Source of the DNA: Leifsonia sp. TF02-11
GTDB lineage: Bacteria > Actinomycetota > Actinomycetes > Actinomycetales > Microbacteriaceae
Assembly: GCF_017565305.1 (NCBI RefSeq)
Contig: NZ_JAGEKP010000024.1
Coordinates: forward strand, 248,001-312,000
Reading direction: 5' to 3'
DNA: 64,000 nt
Below are positions 52,437-61,092 of the stretch, piece after piece (the first letter of the stretch is position 1; every line of letters begins with the position of its first letter). Under the pieces are notes generated by a model. It saw only the letters and a list, made by a program, of their open reading frames with translations. It searched no databases and was not told the origin of the DNA. Made by a program: the position numbers and the translations under genes.

Positions 52437-55400
52437 CTACTTCACGTCGACGTGCAGGGGACGGCTGGTCGTCGTCCCCTGCGCGTTGACGAACTCCATC
52501 ACGTAGTCGTGGCCGCCTGTCGAGCGGCCGGTGAGCGGGACGGCGACCGTCTGCGCGCCCGGCGTCGCCGCGGTGAGCGCTCCGGATGCGACCTCCGTCC
52601 CGTTCTCCAGGAGACGGTACGAGGTGGCGTTGGTCCCCCACCACAGGTTCGCGGTGACGGTGTAGCTTCCGGAGTGGTCGTAGTCGTCGTCGGACAGCGT
52701 CGGCACTCCGGGGGACGCGTCCGTGACCGTGACCGTCAGCGGTTCCAGGTCGCGCACCCCCTTGGAGTTGGAGATCTTCGCCGTGTAGACGTAGGTGCCG
52801 TTCGTGCGCCCGCTGACGTGCACTGCCGCCTGTTGCGCTCCGGGGGTCGCCATCGTGAGGGGCCGATCGGCGATCAGCGTCCCGTTCTCGTAGACGGCGA
52901 GGTCCGTGGCGTTCTGACCCCACCACAGGTTCATGGTGAGGTCGTAGTCCCCGTCCTTCAGCCCGGTGTCCCAGCCGTTGTCCGAGCTCAGCGACGCGAC
53001 AGCCGGCGGCCGGGTCGCACCATCGTCGACGACGGTGTTCACCGTCCACGCCGAGAAGTCGTACGTCGCCGTCGTGTTGCCGAGCGTGGCGGTGAACGTG
53101 TCGCTCAACCGGTCCTGGTGGAGGTAAGGCGTGTCGAAGACGCCATAGCTGTCGTACGGGATCGAGGTCCCGTCGATCTTCGCGTTGCCGCTGGGCGCAG
53201 CGTTGGCCGCATCGAAGGTGAGGTCGAGCGTCTTGCCTGCCAGGTTGCGGTAGACGAGGTGCGGTGCGGTGTCGTCGATGCCGCTGGCGTCGACCCGGTC
53301 TCCGGTCATGATCGCCGCAGCGAACGCGTCCAGGCTGGGGTACGCGCTCGCATCGGCCGAGTCGAAGATCCACCCGTTGCGGTTCGCCTGGCTGCGCAGG
53401 ATGTCGTAGCTGTAGGCGGTGGTCGTCGTCGGGTGGATCTGCGTAGTGGTCTTCACCTTGTTCGACGGATCGTTCGGCGTCTGGTACGACCACGTCGACG
53501 GCTTCACGAGCTGATACGCGAAGTACATCGGCCCGGTGTTGACCACCGTCCAACCTCCGACCTGCTTCTTCTCGACGATGGAACCGTTCGCGGGGAACAT
53601 CGCCGTGAGCGTGTTGCTCGTGGCGTCACCCGAATTCCGGAAGACCCCGATCGCCGACGAGTCGCTCTGCATCACCCGGTGATCGGCGGGTTGATCGTAG
53701 CTGCCGATTGCGGCGGTTCCCTGATCCACCGAGATCCGGAACAGCGGGTCGGGTGCGTCGGACCGCCAGCGGACGACGAGCGGCTGGTCCTCGATCCAGT
53801 TGTCGACCCGGCGGTACTGCACCTCGGTGCCGACACCCCAATCCGGTCGGACGAACGTGGTGCGGTCGACATCCATCGCGTGGCCGCTCGAGTTCTGCAG
53901 GTTCGACTTGTGCGAGGTGTAGCTCTTGTCGGTCTTCTGTCCGAGCTGCACGGCCAGCGCGGGCGGCGTGTAGGTCATCCCCGGCCACGCGGCGAAGCCC
54001 AGGTACTCGAGATTCGGCCGATACGCGGAAGGGGCCGGGTTGTCCGACTCGCCCACCGCCTGCTGCGCCCGGTCTGCACCGAAGTAGGCCCAGGCGAGGG
54101 AGGTGTGATCGGCCGGTCGCCAGGTCGGGTCGCCGACCGATGACAGGTCGCCCTTGGAGCGGCTGAGCGACGAGATCATGTAGCCGTCGATCCAGTCGTT
54201 CGCCCATTCGAACCACATGACGTCCATGGCCATCTTGGCCTTCTGACGGAGTCCGGCGTCCGGAGACCACTGCTGGATGGCGTTCAAGCCGAAATAGGTC
54301 ATGAACGTGTATTCCGGGCTTTCGTACTCAGCCCAGCCGCGGTGGACGCCTGCGCTGATCATGTCCTCGATGTTCTGCTTGTTCATAGCGGCGAGGGTCG
54401 CTCCCGAATTGCCGTTCAGGTCCGTCACGTCGGGCAGATACGTTCCGACCAGATATCCGGAGACGTAGTTCGCCATTCGGAGGTTCTCGGTCTGATTGAG
54501 CTTGCCATAGGCGTAACCCGCGAAATAGCTCTTGACCTTGGCCACCGTCGCAGCGGGGAGCTTGTCCCCCACCATCAGGTAGGCGTACATCTTCGCCTCC
54601 GTCTTGTACTGCTCGGCGTCGTACTGCCCGAACATCGTGTCGAGCTTGGAGATGTTCTGCGCGACGTTCTGGCCGTCGAGCAGCTGGGCCGTGTACTGGA
54701 CGACGTTGAGCGGACCGCTCTCCTCCTTCATGTCCTTCGCCTTCTGCCAGAGCCACGCCAGCCGGGTGGTCGGCGTTCCGGGGAAGGGTGCGGGTGCGGT
54801 CGGAATCGCTGCCGCGGTCGTCAGCGTGGTGGCAGGACTGTCCGGGCCCTCGTTACCCGCTCCGTCGCGGGCGCGGACGGTGAACGTGTAGTGCGTCGAA
54901 GCCATGAGCCCGGCGACCTGCGCTGTCGTCACCGCTCCGCCCGTGCTCGCCGCGAGGACTCCGTCGCGGTAGACGTTGTAGCTCGAGATGCCCTGGTCGT
55001 CAGTGGCCGGGGACCACGACAGGGACGCCGTCGTGCCGCTGACCGACCCCGTCAGAGCGCCGGGCGCTGTCGGCGGCGTGGTGTCCGTCGACTTCGGCAC
55101 TTCGGTGACGGCCAGGTCGTCCACCGCGATCGCCTCGTCGGTGCCACCGGTATCCACGCGGACGGAGAATCCGAGCTCGACCGTCGAGATGATCCTGGCT
55201 CCGCCGTTCGGCACGATGCTGAAGCGGTAGGTGCCGATGTCTTGCGACGTCACCGGCCGAAGAGCTCCGTCCGTCGCGGTGTACGCGGCCGTCGTCGTCA
55301 GGGATGTCGACGGAACCGGAAAGCGCGGCACCATGACATTGTCGAAGTTTCCGAACTGGATCTGTGCGTAGACGTCCTTCGCGACCGTCTTGGTGCTCGC

Positions 55401-55784
55401 CGCCGTGCGCGCCAGCCGGAAGCTCAGTTCGAAGTCCACCGGTGCGCTTCCGGCCGGCTGCTTGTAGACGGCGTTGATCCGGTCCTTGAGCGCTCCCGAG
55501 CTGAAACGCTTGTAGAAGTAGGACGAGAGCGCGGCATTGAGCGACGAGTCCCGCAGTTCCAGCGCCGGATTGCCGCCGACCGTCACCGGCGTCTGGGTGC
55601 CGCCCGTGGTCGTCGATGTCAGGTCGAACCGCGTGGCGGGATTCGTGAAGGACGTGTCGAAGTCGGCGGCCAGCAGGTTCACCGGCGGTGTCGTGCTGTC
55701 GGCGGCGTGCGCGGGCACAACGGCCGATGCCACCGCCGCTGCCGCAAGGCAGAGACCGATGGCTGTCTTGAGGGGATTACGCAC
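52437..55784 (-). CDS. Large secreted protein, probable carbohydrate-active enzyme of unrecognised family
   Basis: The protein has 1,115 residues. The order is signal peptide (1-27), N-terminal beta-sandwich (about 35-265), fibronectin type III domain (about 272-358), a helical domain (about 370-700), a beta-rich domain (about 700-940), and two Ig-like modules (about 955-1115) sharing NLWWGxNAT and ENGT, as seen in chitinase-type accessory domains. The helical domain has EYESPEYTF at 486-494 followed by helices and WFEWANDW, resembling (alpha/alpha) toroid proteins with an EYxSPxY motif. I cannot name the CAZy family. The start is GTG at 55784 with GGAG upstream. The ATG at 55799 lacks a site. 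A promoter with operator site 3 lies just before it. Confidence 0.85.
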   Translation of the reverse strand: MRNPLKTAIGLCLAAAAVASAVVPAHAADSTTPPVNLLAADFDTSFTNPATRFDLTSTTTGGTQTPVTVGGNPALELRDSSLNAALSSYFYKRFSSGALKDRINAVYKQPAGSAPVDFELSFRLARTAASTKTVAKDVYAQIQFGNFDNVMVPRFPVPSTSLTTTAAYTATDGALRPVTSQDIGTYRFSIVPNGGARIISTVELGFSVRVDTGGTDEAIAVDDLAVTEVPKSTDTTPPTAPGALTGSVSGTTASLSWSPATDDQGISSYNVYRDGVLAASTGGAVTTAQVAGLMASTHYTFTVRARDGAGNEGPDSPATTLTTAAAIPTAPAPFPGTPTTRLAWLWQKAKDMKEESGPLNVVQYTAQLLDGQNVAQNISKLDTMFGQYDAEQYKTEAKMYAYLMVGDKLPAATVAKVKSYFAGYAYGKLNQTENLRMANYVSGYLVGTYLPDVTDLNGNSGATLAAMNKQNIEDMISAGVHRGWAEYESPEYTFMTYFGLNAIQQWSPDAGLRQKAKMAMDVMWFEWANDWIDGYMISSLSRSKGDLSSVGDPTWRPADHTSLAWAYFGADRAQQAVGESDNPAPSAYRPNLEYLGFAAWPGMTYTPPALAVQLGQKTDKSYTSHKSNLQNSSGHAMDVDRTTFVRPDWGVGTEVQYRRVDNWIEDQPLVVRWRSDAPDPLFRISVDQGTAAIGSYDQPADHRVMQSDSSAIGVFRNSGDATSNTLTAMFPANGSIVEKKQVGGWTVVNTGPMYFAYQLVKPSTWSYQTPNDPSNKVKTTTQIHPTTTTAYSYDILRSQANRNGWIFDSADASAYPSLDAFAAAIMTGDRVDASGIDDTAPHLVYRNLAGKTLDLTFDAANAAPSGNAKIDGTSIPYDSYGVFDTPYLHQDRLSDTFTATLGNTTATYDFSAWTVNTVVDDGATRPPAVASLSSDNGWDTGLKDGDYDLTMNLWWGQNATDLAVYENGTLIADRPLTMATPGAQQAAVHVSGRTNGTYVYTAKISNSKGVRDLEPLTVTVTDASPGVPTLSDDDYDHSGSYTVTANLWWGTNATSYRLLENGTEVASGALTAATPGAQTVAVPLTGRSTGGHDYVMEFVNAQGTTTSRPLHVDVK

Positions 55785-55831
55785 TGCGTCTCCGTTCATC
55801 GTCGAACATGGACCGGTGTGGTCGAAACACG

Positions 55832-55860
55832 AGCGTAAGATAACGTTGTCTTTAAGGCAA
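55832..55860 (-). promoter_or_regulatory. Promoter with LacI operator (site 3 of 3)
   Basis: On the minus strand TTGCCT (55860-55855) and TACGCT (55837-55832) are exactly 17 bases apart. The spacer holds AAGATAACGTTGTCTT at 55837-55852, the same palindrome as sites 1 and 2 with one changed base in the core (ATAACGTTGT). A repressor bound here would block RNA polymerase. The site also lies about 55 bases upstream of the SGNH hydrolase. Confidence 0.78.
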
Positions 55861-55904
55861 GAGAAGGAACTCATCTTTCCGCGACTCCAGACACAGGGAG
55901 GCCC

Positions 55905-56729
55905 ATGACGTCGCCGCACTCCATCGTCCGCTTCGTCGGCCTCGATCCCCGGGCATTCTTCGCACCGCTACCCGCCCCGCCTGATGCACTCGACACCACG
56001 GTCGCCCTCTGGGCAGGCATCGACGAAGTGGAGCTGGGCGCAGCGCGCGAAGCCGTCCGCGCCGAGATCCGCGACACCGTGGACGAGGTGCTGAGCGACC
56101 CCCACCTCGCCGCCGCAGCGCACACACTCCCTATTCGAGGCGGCCAACGGGTCGTCGTACTCGGCGATTCGCTCTCGGCCGAAGCGGGCAGCTGGGCCGA
56201 CCTCTTCGCCGAGGTGCTGTACCGCCTGCGCCCCGGGGCAACCGTCCTGAACTGGTCGCTGGCCGGTCGGACCACGGCGGAGACGGTAGCCGCGCTTGCT
56301 CCCGTGGTGGCCCACCGCCCGGACTGGGTCATCACCATGATCGGCACGAACGACGTCCGTCGCCACGGCGTCGGGTCAGGCGTGCGCATGGCCTCTGCCA
56401 GCGCCATCGCCCACGCCAGAGGAGCACTGCGGGAACGCCTCCGCACCGAGACTGCGGCGCAGCTGATCACGCTGACGCCGCCCCCGATCAATCCGGACAC
56501 CGTGACAGCGAACCGCTCGACAGGAGTGTGGTGGGAGCTCGCCGACATCGACGCCGCCGTCGAGGCGGCACGCGCCGATGACACGGCCACGATCGACGTC
56601 CACGCCACGGTGAGGACCGGGCCCGACTTCTGGGGTCCGGACGGAATTCATCCCACCCGCTCCGGCCAGCGCGCGATCCTGACGGCCGTGCTCGACGGGT
56701 TCAGCCGGGCGGACCGGGCACGCGAGTGA
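55905..56729 (+). CDS. SGNH/GDSL-type hydrolase
   Basis: The protein has 274 residues. All four SGNH blocks are visible: GDSLS with Ser89, Gly121 in SLAGRTT, GTND with Asn149, and DGIHP with Asp246 and His249. There is no signal peptide. A 75-residue N-terminal extension precedes the catalytic domain. In a glycan locus it is probably a carbohydrate esterase that removes acetyl or similar groups. The start is the ATG at 55905 with AGGGAGG upstream. It is divergent from the large secreted protein and shares operator site 3. Confidence 0.92.
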   Translation: MTSPHSIVRFVGLDPRAFFAPLPAPPDALDTTVALWAGIDEVELGAAREAVRAEIRDTVDEVLSDPHLAAAAHTLPIRGGQRVVVLGDSLSAEAGSWADLFAEVLYRLRPGATVLNWSLAGRTTAETVAALAPVVAHRPDWVITMIGTNDVRRHGVGSGVRMASASAIAHARGALRERLRTETAAQLITLTPPPINPDTVTANRSTGVWWELADIDAAVEAARADDTATIDVHATVRTGPDFWGPDGIHPTRSGQRAILTAVLDGFSRADRARE

Positions 56730-56768
56730 GCGTCCCTCGGCAGCCGGTCGGCCTCGTCGCCACGAGGG

Positions 56769-57404
56769 TCATCGTGGCTCGCCGCGCGACGCCGCAGACT
56801 GGACGATGAGCCGGGCGCCGTCGGCGAACAGGTCGTCCCTGCTGCGACCGCCGCCCGAGAAGTAGTCGCTGATCGCCTGCGTGGCGATGGGCCAGCGCGC
56901 GCGCACCTCCGCCTCCGTCGGCGGGGGACCCTCGGGCGCCGGGGCCTGCTCCTCCAGAACCCAGCCGACCGTGTAGCGCTCGGAGGTCAGCACGAGCAGC
57001 CGCGCCTGCTGCAGCTCGAACCCGTGCTGGACGAGCATCGCCATCGCGCGTTCGGAGAAGTCGCCGCGCCGCAGCGACCGGGTGGCGCCCGAGACGATGC
57101 GAGCACCGTCGCGATGTCGCAGCAGGGCGGCGCGGAGCCCGCACAAGGCGCCGAGGAACCACTCTCGGACATCCTCGGCGCCGGGTTCCGGCATGGCCGA
57201 GATGGCATCGTCCATGATCGCGTCGGCGAGACCGTCGAGCAGCTCCGTCTTGTTCTTCACGTGCCAGTACAGCGTCGGCGCCTGGACATCCAGCCGCCGG
57301 GCGAGGTTGCGCAGGCTCAGACCGTCGAGACCCTCGTCGTCGACCAGCTGGAGCGCCTCCTCGAGGATGCGTTCGCGATTCACCGCCACATCACACCTTG
57401 CCAT
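56769..57404 (-). CDS. TetR-family repressor
   Basis: The protein has 211 residues. The helix-turn-helix (LSLRNLARRLDVQAPTLYWHVKNKTELLDGL) and the following helices resemble the tetracycline-repressor branch, and it is similar to the TetR at 35668-36312. It is divergent from an MDR oxidoreductase and overlaps the left side of a long palindrome that is the likely operator. Confidence 0.92.
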   Translation of the reverse strand: MARCDVAVNRERILEEALQLVDDEGLDGLSLRNLARRLDVQAPTLYWHVKNKTELLDGLADAIMDDAISAMPEPGAEDVREWFLGALCGLRAALLRHRDGARIVSGATRSLRRGDFSERAMAMLVQHGFELQQARLLVLTSERYTVGWVLEEQAPAPEGPPPTEAEVRARWPIATQAISDYFSGGGRSRDDLFADGARLIVQSAASRGEPR

Positions 57405-57413
57405 CTCACTCGA

Positions 57414-57448
57414 ACAGTGTTAGACAAAGCATAGTTCTCTAACACTGT
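57414..57448. promoter_or_regulatory. TetR operator with 11-base arms
   Basis: ACAGTGTTAGA at 57414-57424 and TCTAACACTGT at 57438-57448 are exact reverse complements separated by 13 bases. The site fills most of the 61-base gap between the TetR and oxidoreductase genes. Confidence 0.85.
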
Positions 57449-57465
57449 AAGAGAGAGGGTGGATC

Positions 57466-58425
57466 ATGAAGGCCGCACTCATCGACCGGGTCGGAGCGGT
57501 CCCGGAGTACCGCGACCATCCCGAGCCGTGGGCGGGCGAGGGCGAGGTCGTCGTCACGGTCGAAGCCGTCGCCGTGGAGAACGTCGACCGCGCGTTCGTC
57601 GCAGGCACGCACTACGCCGCCGCCGACTTCGTCGCCGCACTGCCCGCGATCCCGTGCTTCGACGGCGTCGGACGCCTCGCCGACGGCACGCTCGTCGGAT
57701 TCGGCGGGCTGAAGCCACCTGCCGGTGCACTCGCCGAGCGCGTGGTCGTGCCGGCCGGCTACGCGATGCCGATCCCCGACGGGATCGCACCGGAGATCGC
57801 GGCCTCGCTCTCGTCGGCGGTCAGCGCGATGAGCATGCAGACCGCGGGCGGGCTGCAAGCGGGGGAAACCGTCCTGCTCCAGGGCGGCACCGGCGTCGCG
57901 GGCAGGCTCGCGATCCAGATCGCGCGGCTGCTCGGCGCCGGCCGCATCGTCGCGACGGGGCGGGATGCCGGCGCCCTCCGCGAGCTCGAAGACCTCGGCG
58001 TCGATGCCACGATCGACACCGCCGTCGCGGACGCAGACCTCGTCCACGCCTTCGCGGAACAGGCCGGCGCAGGATACGACGTCGTCCTCGACTACCTGTG
58101 GGGACGTCCCACCGCGTTGCTCACCCGCGCGCTCGTCCCAGCGAGCTTCACGCTGGGCAGGCCGACGCGCCTCGTCCAGATCGGCGAGGCAGCGGGGCGC
58201 AGCCTCCACCTCACCGCCGACGCCCTGCGCACGTCCGGCCTCGAGATCTACGGCGCCGGCCGCAACGCGGCGGCGACGATGGGCGCCGCGTATCAGCAGG
58301 TCGTCGACTGGGTCCGCGACGGGCGACTGACGATCGCCGTCGAGACGATGCCGCTCAGCCGCATCGCCGAGGCGTGGACCCGCACCGACCTCCGTGGCCG
58401 ACGACTCGTCATCATCCCCGACTGA
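57466..58425 (+). CDS. MDR-family oxidoreductase (quinone reductase-like)
   Basis: The protein has 319 residues with an N-terminal GroES-like domain and a Rossmann domain containing QGGTGVAGRLAIQIA. Zinc-binding cysteines are lacking, so it resembles NADPH-dependent quinone or enone reductases. It begins 17 bases after the palindromic operator and starts an operon with a small basic protein and an AhpD-like protein. The set looks like a TetR-controlled response to an electrophile or quinone, which is an inference. Confidence 0.9.
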   Translation: MKAALIDRVGAVPEYRDHPEPWAGEGEVVVTVEAVAVENVDRAFVAGTHYAAADFVAALPAIPCFDGVGRLADGTLVGFGGLKPPAGALAERVVVPAGYAMPIPDGIAPEIAASLSSAVSAMSMQTAGGLQAGETVLLQGGTGVAGRLAIQIARLLGAGRIVATGRDAGALRELEDLGVDATIDTAVADADLVHAFAEQAGAGYDVVLDYLWGRPTALLTRALVPASFTLGRPTRLVQIGEAAGRSLHLTADALRTSGLEIYGAGRNAAATMGAAYQQVVDWVRDGRLTIAVETMPLSRIAEAWTRTDLRGRRLVIIPD

Positions 58426-58442
58426 ATCGATAGGAGCACATC

Positions 58443-58673
58443 ATGAACCGACTCACCCACGCTCTCCACGAGACGACGCACCGCCTCCCCGGCGTACCCG
58501 AGCACTCGGCCCGCCCGCACGGCCAGGCCAGGCAGGGGAAGCACCCGCACGCCGAGGGCGCGCACCCCAGGCTGCAGGGCCGCGTCCGCCACCAGCACGG
58601 AGAGCCGCGCATCCTCATCGCGTGGCAGAACGGCATCGCGAGACTCTTCGGAGCGCGGCGCGCTCGTCCGTGA
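58443..58673 (+). CDS. Small basic His/Arg-rich hypothetical protein
   Basis: The product is 76 residues and strongly basic, rich in His, Arg and Gly, with only its last third (PRILIAWQNGIARLFGA) looking structured. The ATG has AGGAG 7 bases upstream and the gene sits neatly between its neighbours: 17 bases after the oxidoreductase and overlapping the next start by GTGA. That supports translation. I cannot assign a function. The middle could bind metal or nucleic acid. Confidence 0.55.
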   Translation: MNRLTHALHETTHRLPGVPEHSARPHGQARQGKHPHAEGAHPRLQGRVRHQHGEPRILIAWQNGIARLFGARRARP

Positions 58674-59143
58674 GGTTGAATGAGAGCATGCGCCCCTTCT
58701 TGGACAAGGTCATGCCCGATGCGTGGCGAGCCGCACAAGCGTTCTCCGCGACGGTGGTGCAGGAGGTGGTTCGCGCGGGAGTCACCGAGCAGGAGGTCGA
58801 GCTCATCAAGGTGCGCTCGTCCCAGCTCAACGCCTGCGCTTTCTGCCTCGACCTCCATGCCAGGGAGGCGCGTCGCGTCGGCGTGCCCCAGCAGAAGCTC
58901 GACATGCTGCCCGCCTGGCGCGACTCGGACATCTTCGAGGAACGGGAGCGTGCGATGCTGGCCATCGCCGAGGCTGCGACCGCACTTCCGTTGACCGAGG
59001 ACGCGCGGGCCGACCTGGCCGGTGCTCGCAACCTTCTGGGCGATATCGAGTTCGCCGCGGCCGAATGGGTCGCGGTGACGATCAACGCGTTCAACCGGAT
59101 CTCGATCCTCAGCGAGCACCCGGTCCGGCCGCGGAAGAACTGA
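58670..59143 (+). CDS. AhpD-like carboxymuconolactone decarboxylase family protein
   Basis: The protein has 157 residues. The AhpD core is clear: LIKVRSSQLNACAFCLDLHAREARRVG with Cys56, Cys59 and His63. These residues support peroxidase or disulfide chemistry in the family. The start is GTG at 58670, chosen because it overlaps the upstream stop by GTGA. The ATG at 58688 is the alternative. It is last in the TetR-controlled operon and is followed by a clean hairpin terminator. Confidence 0.9.
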   Translation: MRLNESMRPFLDKVMPDAWRAAQAFSATVVQEVVRAGVTEQEVELIKVRSSQLNACAFCLDLHAREARRVGVPQQKLDMLPAWRDSDIFEERERAMLAIAEAATALPLTEDARADLAGARNLLGDIEFAAAEWVAVTINAFNRISILSEHPVRPRKN

Positions 59144-59147
59144 CGCT

Positions 59148-59169
59148 GTCCCGTCCATCCGGACGGGAC
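59148..59169 (+). terminator. Hairpin terminator after the AhpD-like gene
   Basis: GTCCCGTCC and GGACGGGAC are perfect 9-base arms around ATCC. They start 5 bases after the stop and are followed by a GT-rich stretch. Beyond it, 59170-59406 contains nothing I can identify except the upstream region of the next gene. Confidence 0.85.
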
Positions 59170-59406
59170 GTGTGTGTGAACCTCCGGGCTGCCGCCGTGC
59201 GCTGAAGGCCGATCGTCATCGAAGTCGGCCGGCGCGATCGTGCGCCCGGTGTCGACTCGATGACTGCTGCGTCCTGAGAGATCGCACAGACGCCACGTGC
59301 ACTGGGGAGTCCCGGATTCGGGGCGATGCCCGACCTCAACAGGATGGTGCCGTCACAGCTCCTGCATCACGCACCCACTCATCGGATAGCAGATCGGAGA
59401 GACACC

Positions 59407-60252
59407 ATGAAGCGCATCACCTGGGCGGCCGCCGCGCTGGCCGCCTCCGTACTCGTCCTCGGGGCGGCCCTCCCCGCCTCCGGCGCATCGAGCGCCCACC
59501 CGTCCCGCACCGACGCCGACTCGCACACGCCCAAACCGACCGTCGTCCTCGTCCACGGCGCCTGGGCCGACGCCGCGGGCTGGACGCCGGTCGTGCAACG
59601 GCTGCAGGCCGACGGCTACCCGGTCATCGCTCCCCCGAACCCGCTGCGCGGACTGCTCTCGGACGCCGCGTACATCCGGAGCGTCCTCGACCGGATCAGC
59701 GGGCCGGTCGTGCTCGTCGGCCACTCGTACGGAGGCGCGGTCATCTCGAACGCCGCCACCGGCGACCCGAACGTGAAGGCCTTGGTCTACATCGCCGCGT
59801 TCGCGCCCGATGCGGGCGACTCCCTCGCGTCGCTGAACGGAAGCGCGCTCGGCACCCAGATCCCTCCCGTCCCGGTCACGCCCAGCAGCTACCCCCTGCC
59901 CGACGGCAGCTCCGGCACCGAGCTGACCATCGACCCCGCGCAGTACTGCAACGTCTTCCTCGACGACCAGGTCTCCCGCTCGCAGTGCTCGGCCCTCGCC
60001 GTCGAGCAGCGACCGCTCAGCGTCACCTCTGCGACGCAGGCGTCCGGCGTCCCCGCCTGGAAGAGCATCCCGTCGTGGTACCTGGTCGCTGCGGGCGACC
60101 GGGCGATCTCGCCGAACCTGGAGCGCTTCATGGCCGCGCGCGCCCACGCCCGCACGACTGTCGTGCCCGGCGCTCCGCACCTGGTCATGCTGACCGACCC
60201 GAAGGCGGTCACCGGTCTCATCGAGACCGCCGCCCGGGCGACCGCCCACTGA
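59407..60252 (+). CDS. Exported alpha/beta hydrolase (tandem copy 1)
   Basis: The protein has 281 residues with a signal peptide (about 1-29, ending SGASS). The catalytic features are HGAWADA, Ser107 in GHSYGG, and AGDRAISP with a following PHLVM that supplies the late histidine. The sequence from TPKPTVVLVHGAWADAAG to the end aligns well with the next gene, so they arose by duplication. The substrate is unknown. The family includes small-ester hydrolases. The ATG at 59407 has GGAGA upstream. Confidence 0.9.
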   Translation: MKRITWAAAALAASVLVLGAALPASGASSAHPSRTDADSHTPKPTVVLVHGAWADAAGWTPVVQRLQADGYPVIAPPNPLRGLLSDAAYIRSVLDRISGPVVLVGHSYGGAVISNAATGDPNVKALVYIAAFAPDAGDSLASLNGSALGTQIPPVPVTPSSYPLPDGSSGTELTIDPAQYCNVFLDDQVSRSQCSALAVEQRPLSVTSATQASGVPAWKSIPSWYLVAAGDRAISPNLERFMAARAHARTTVVPGAPHLVMLTDPKAVTGLIETAARATAH

Positions 60253-60293
60253 CCAGCAAGCCGACGCAGTCCACGAGAAGAAGGAGAAGAACC

Positions 60294-61010
60294 ATGTCAG
60301 ACCCGAAGCCCACGGTTGTCCTCGTCCACGGCGCGTTCGCCGACGCGTCCGGCTTCGCGGGAGTCATCCGCGAGCTGAGTTCTGCCGGCCATGCGGTCAT
60401 CGCGCCGCCCAACCCGTTGCGCGGCCTCGCATCCGACGCCGAGGCGGTGCGGCGGGTCGTCGGCGGCGTCGGCGGTCCCGTCCTGCTCGTCGGCCACTCC
60501 TACGGCGGCGGAGTGATCACCCAGGCCTCTGCGGGTCTGCCCGGCGTCGTCGGCTTGGTCTACCTCGCCGCGTTCGCGCCGGACGTCGGCGAGAGCTGCG
60601 CCAGCGTCACCGAGCCGTTCCCGGCACCGCTGCTCGCCAGCACGGTGCGGCCGACGTCGTACGACGCCCCGGGAGCCGCAGGAGGCCCCGACCTGCTGAT
60701 CAGCCCCGACGGCTTCCGCGAGACGTTCTGCGCCGACGTCCCCGTCGACCTGTCCGACGTCATGTGCGCGTCCCAACGTCCTCTCGCAGCGGCGGCGTAC
60801 ACCGAGAACGCGACGGCGGCGGGCTGGCGCGAGCACCGCACCTGGTACCAGGTCGCCAGCGGCGACAACGCGATCTCCCCCGCTGCCGAGCGGTTCATGG
60901 CCGAGCGGATGAACGCCACCGTGGAGGAGGTCGACGGCTCGCACACCGCGTTCATCGCCCGGCCGGTGCAGGCCGCAGCCTTCATCGCCGCCGCCCTGGC
61001 CGCCGCGTGA
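60294..61010 (+). CDS. Cytosolic alpha/beta hydrolase (tandem copy 2)
   Basis: The protein has 238 residues and no signal peptide. It shares PKPTVVLVHGAFADASG, PPNPLRGL and GHSYGGGVI (Ser69) with copy 1, plus SGDNAISP and GSHTAF for the acid and histidine. Its ribosome site is AAGGAG 7 bases before the ATG at 60294. It lies 41 bases after copy 1, so the pair should be one operon giving the same activity inside and outside the cell. Confidence 0.92.
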   Translation: MSDPKPTVVLVHGAFADASGFAGVIRELSSAGHAVIAPPNPLRGLASDAEAVRRVVGGVGGPVLLVGHSYGGGVITQASAGLPGVVGLVYLAAFAPDVGESCASVTEPFPAPLLASTVRPTSYDAPGAAGGPDLLISPDGFRETFCADVPVDLSDVMCASQRPLAAAAYTENATAAGWREHRTWYQVASGDNAISPAAERFMAERMNATVEEVDGSHTAFIARPVQAAAFIAAALAAA

Positions 61011-61092
61011 GCTGACGGACCGACCGCGGATCGCGAACAACAGAGTGACGGCGGGGGCCCCACAGGGCTCCCGCCGTCGCCGACGGCCGAAT

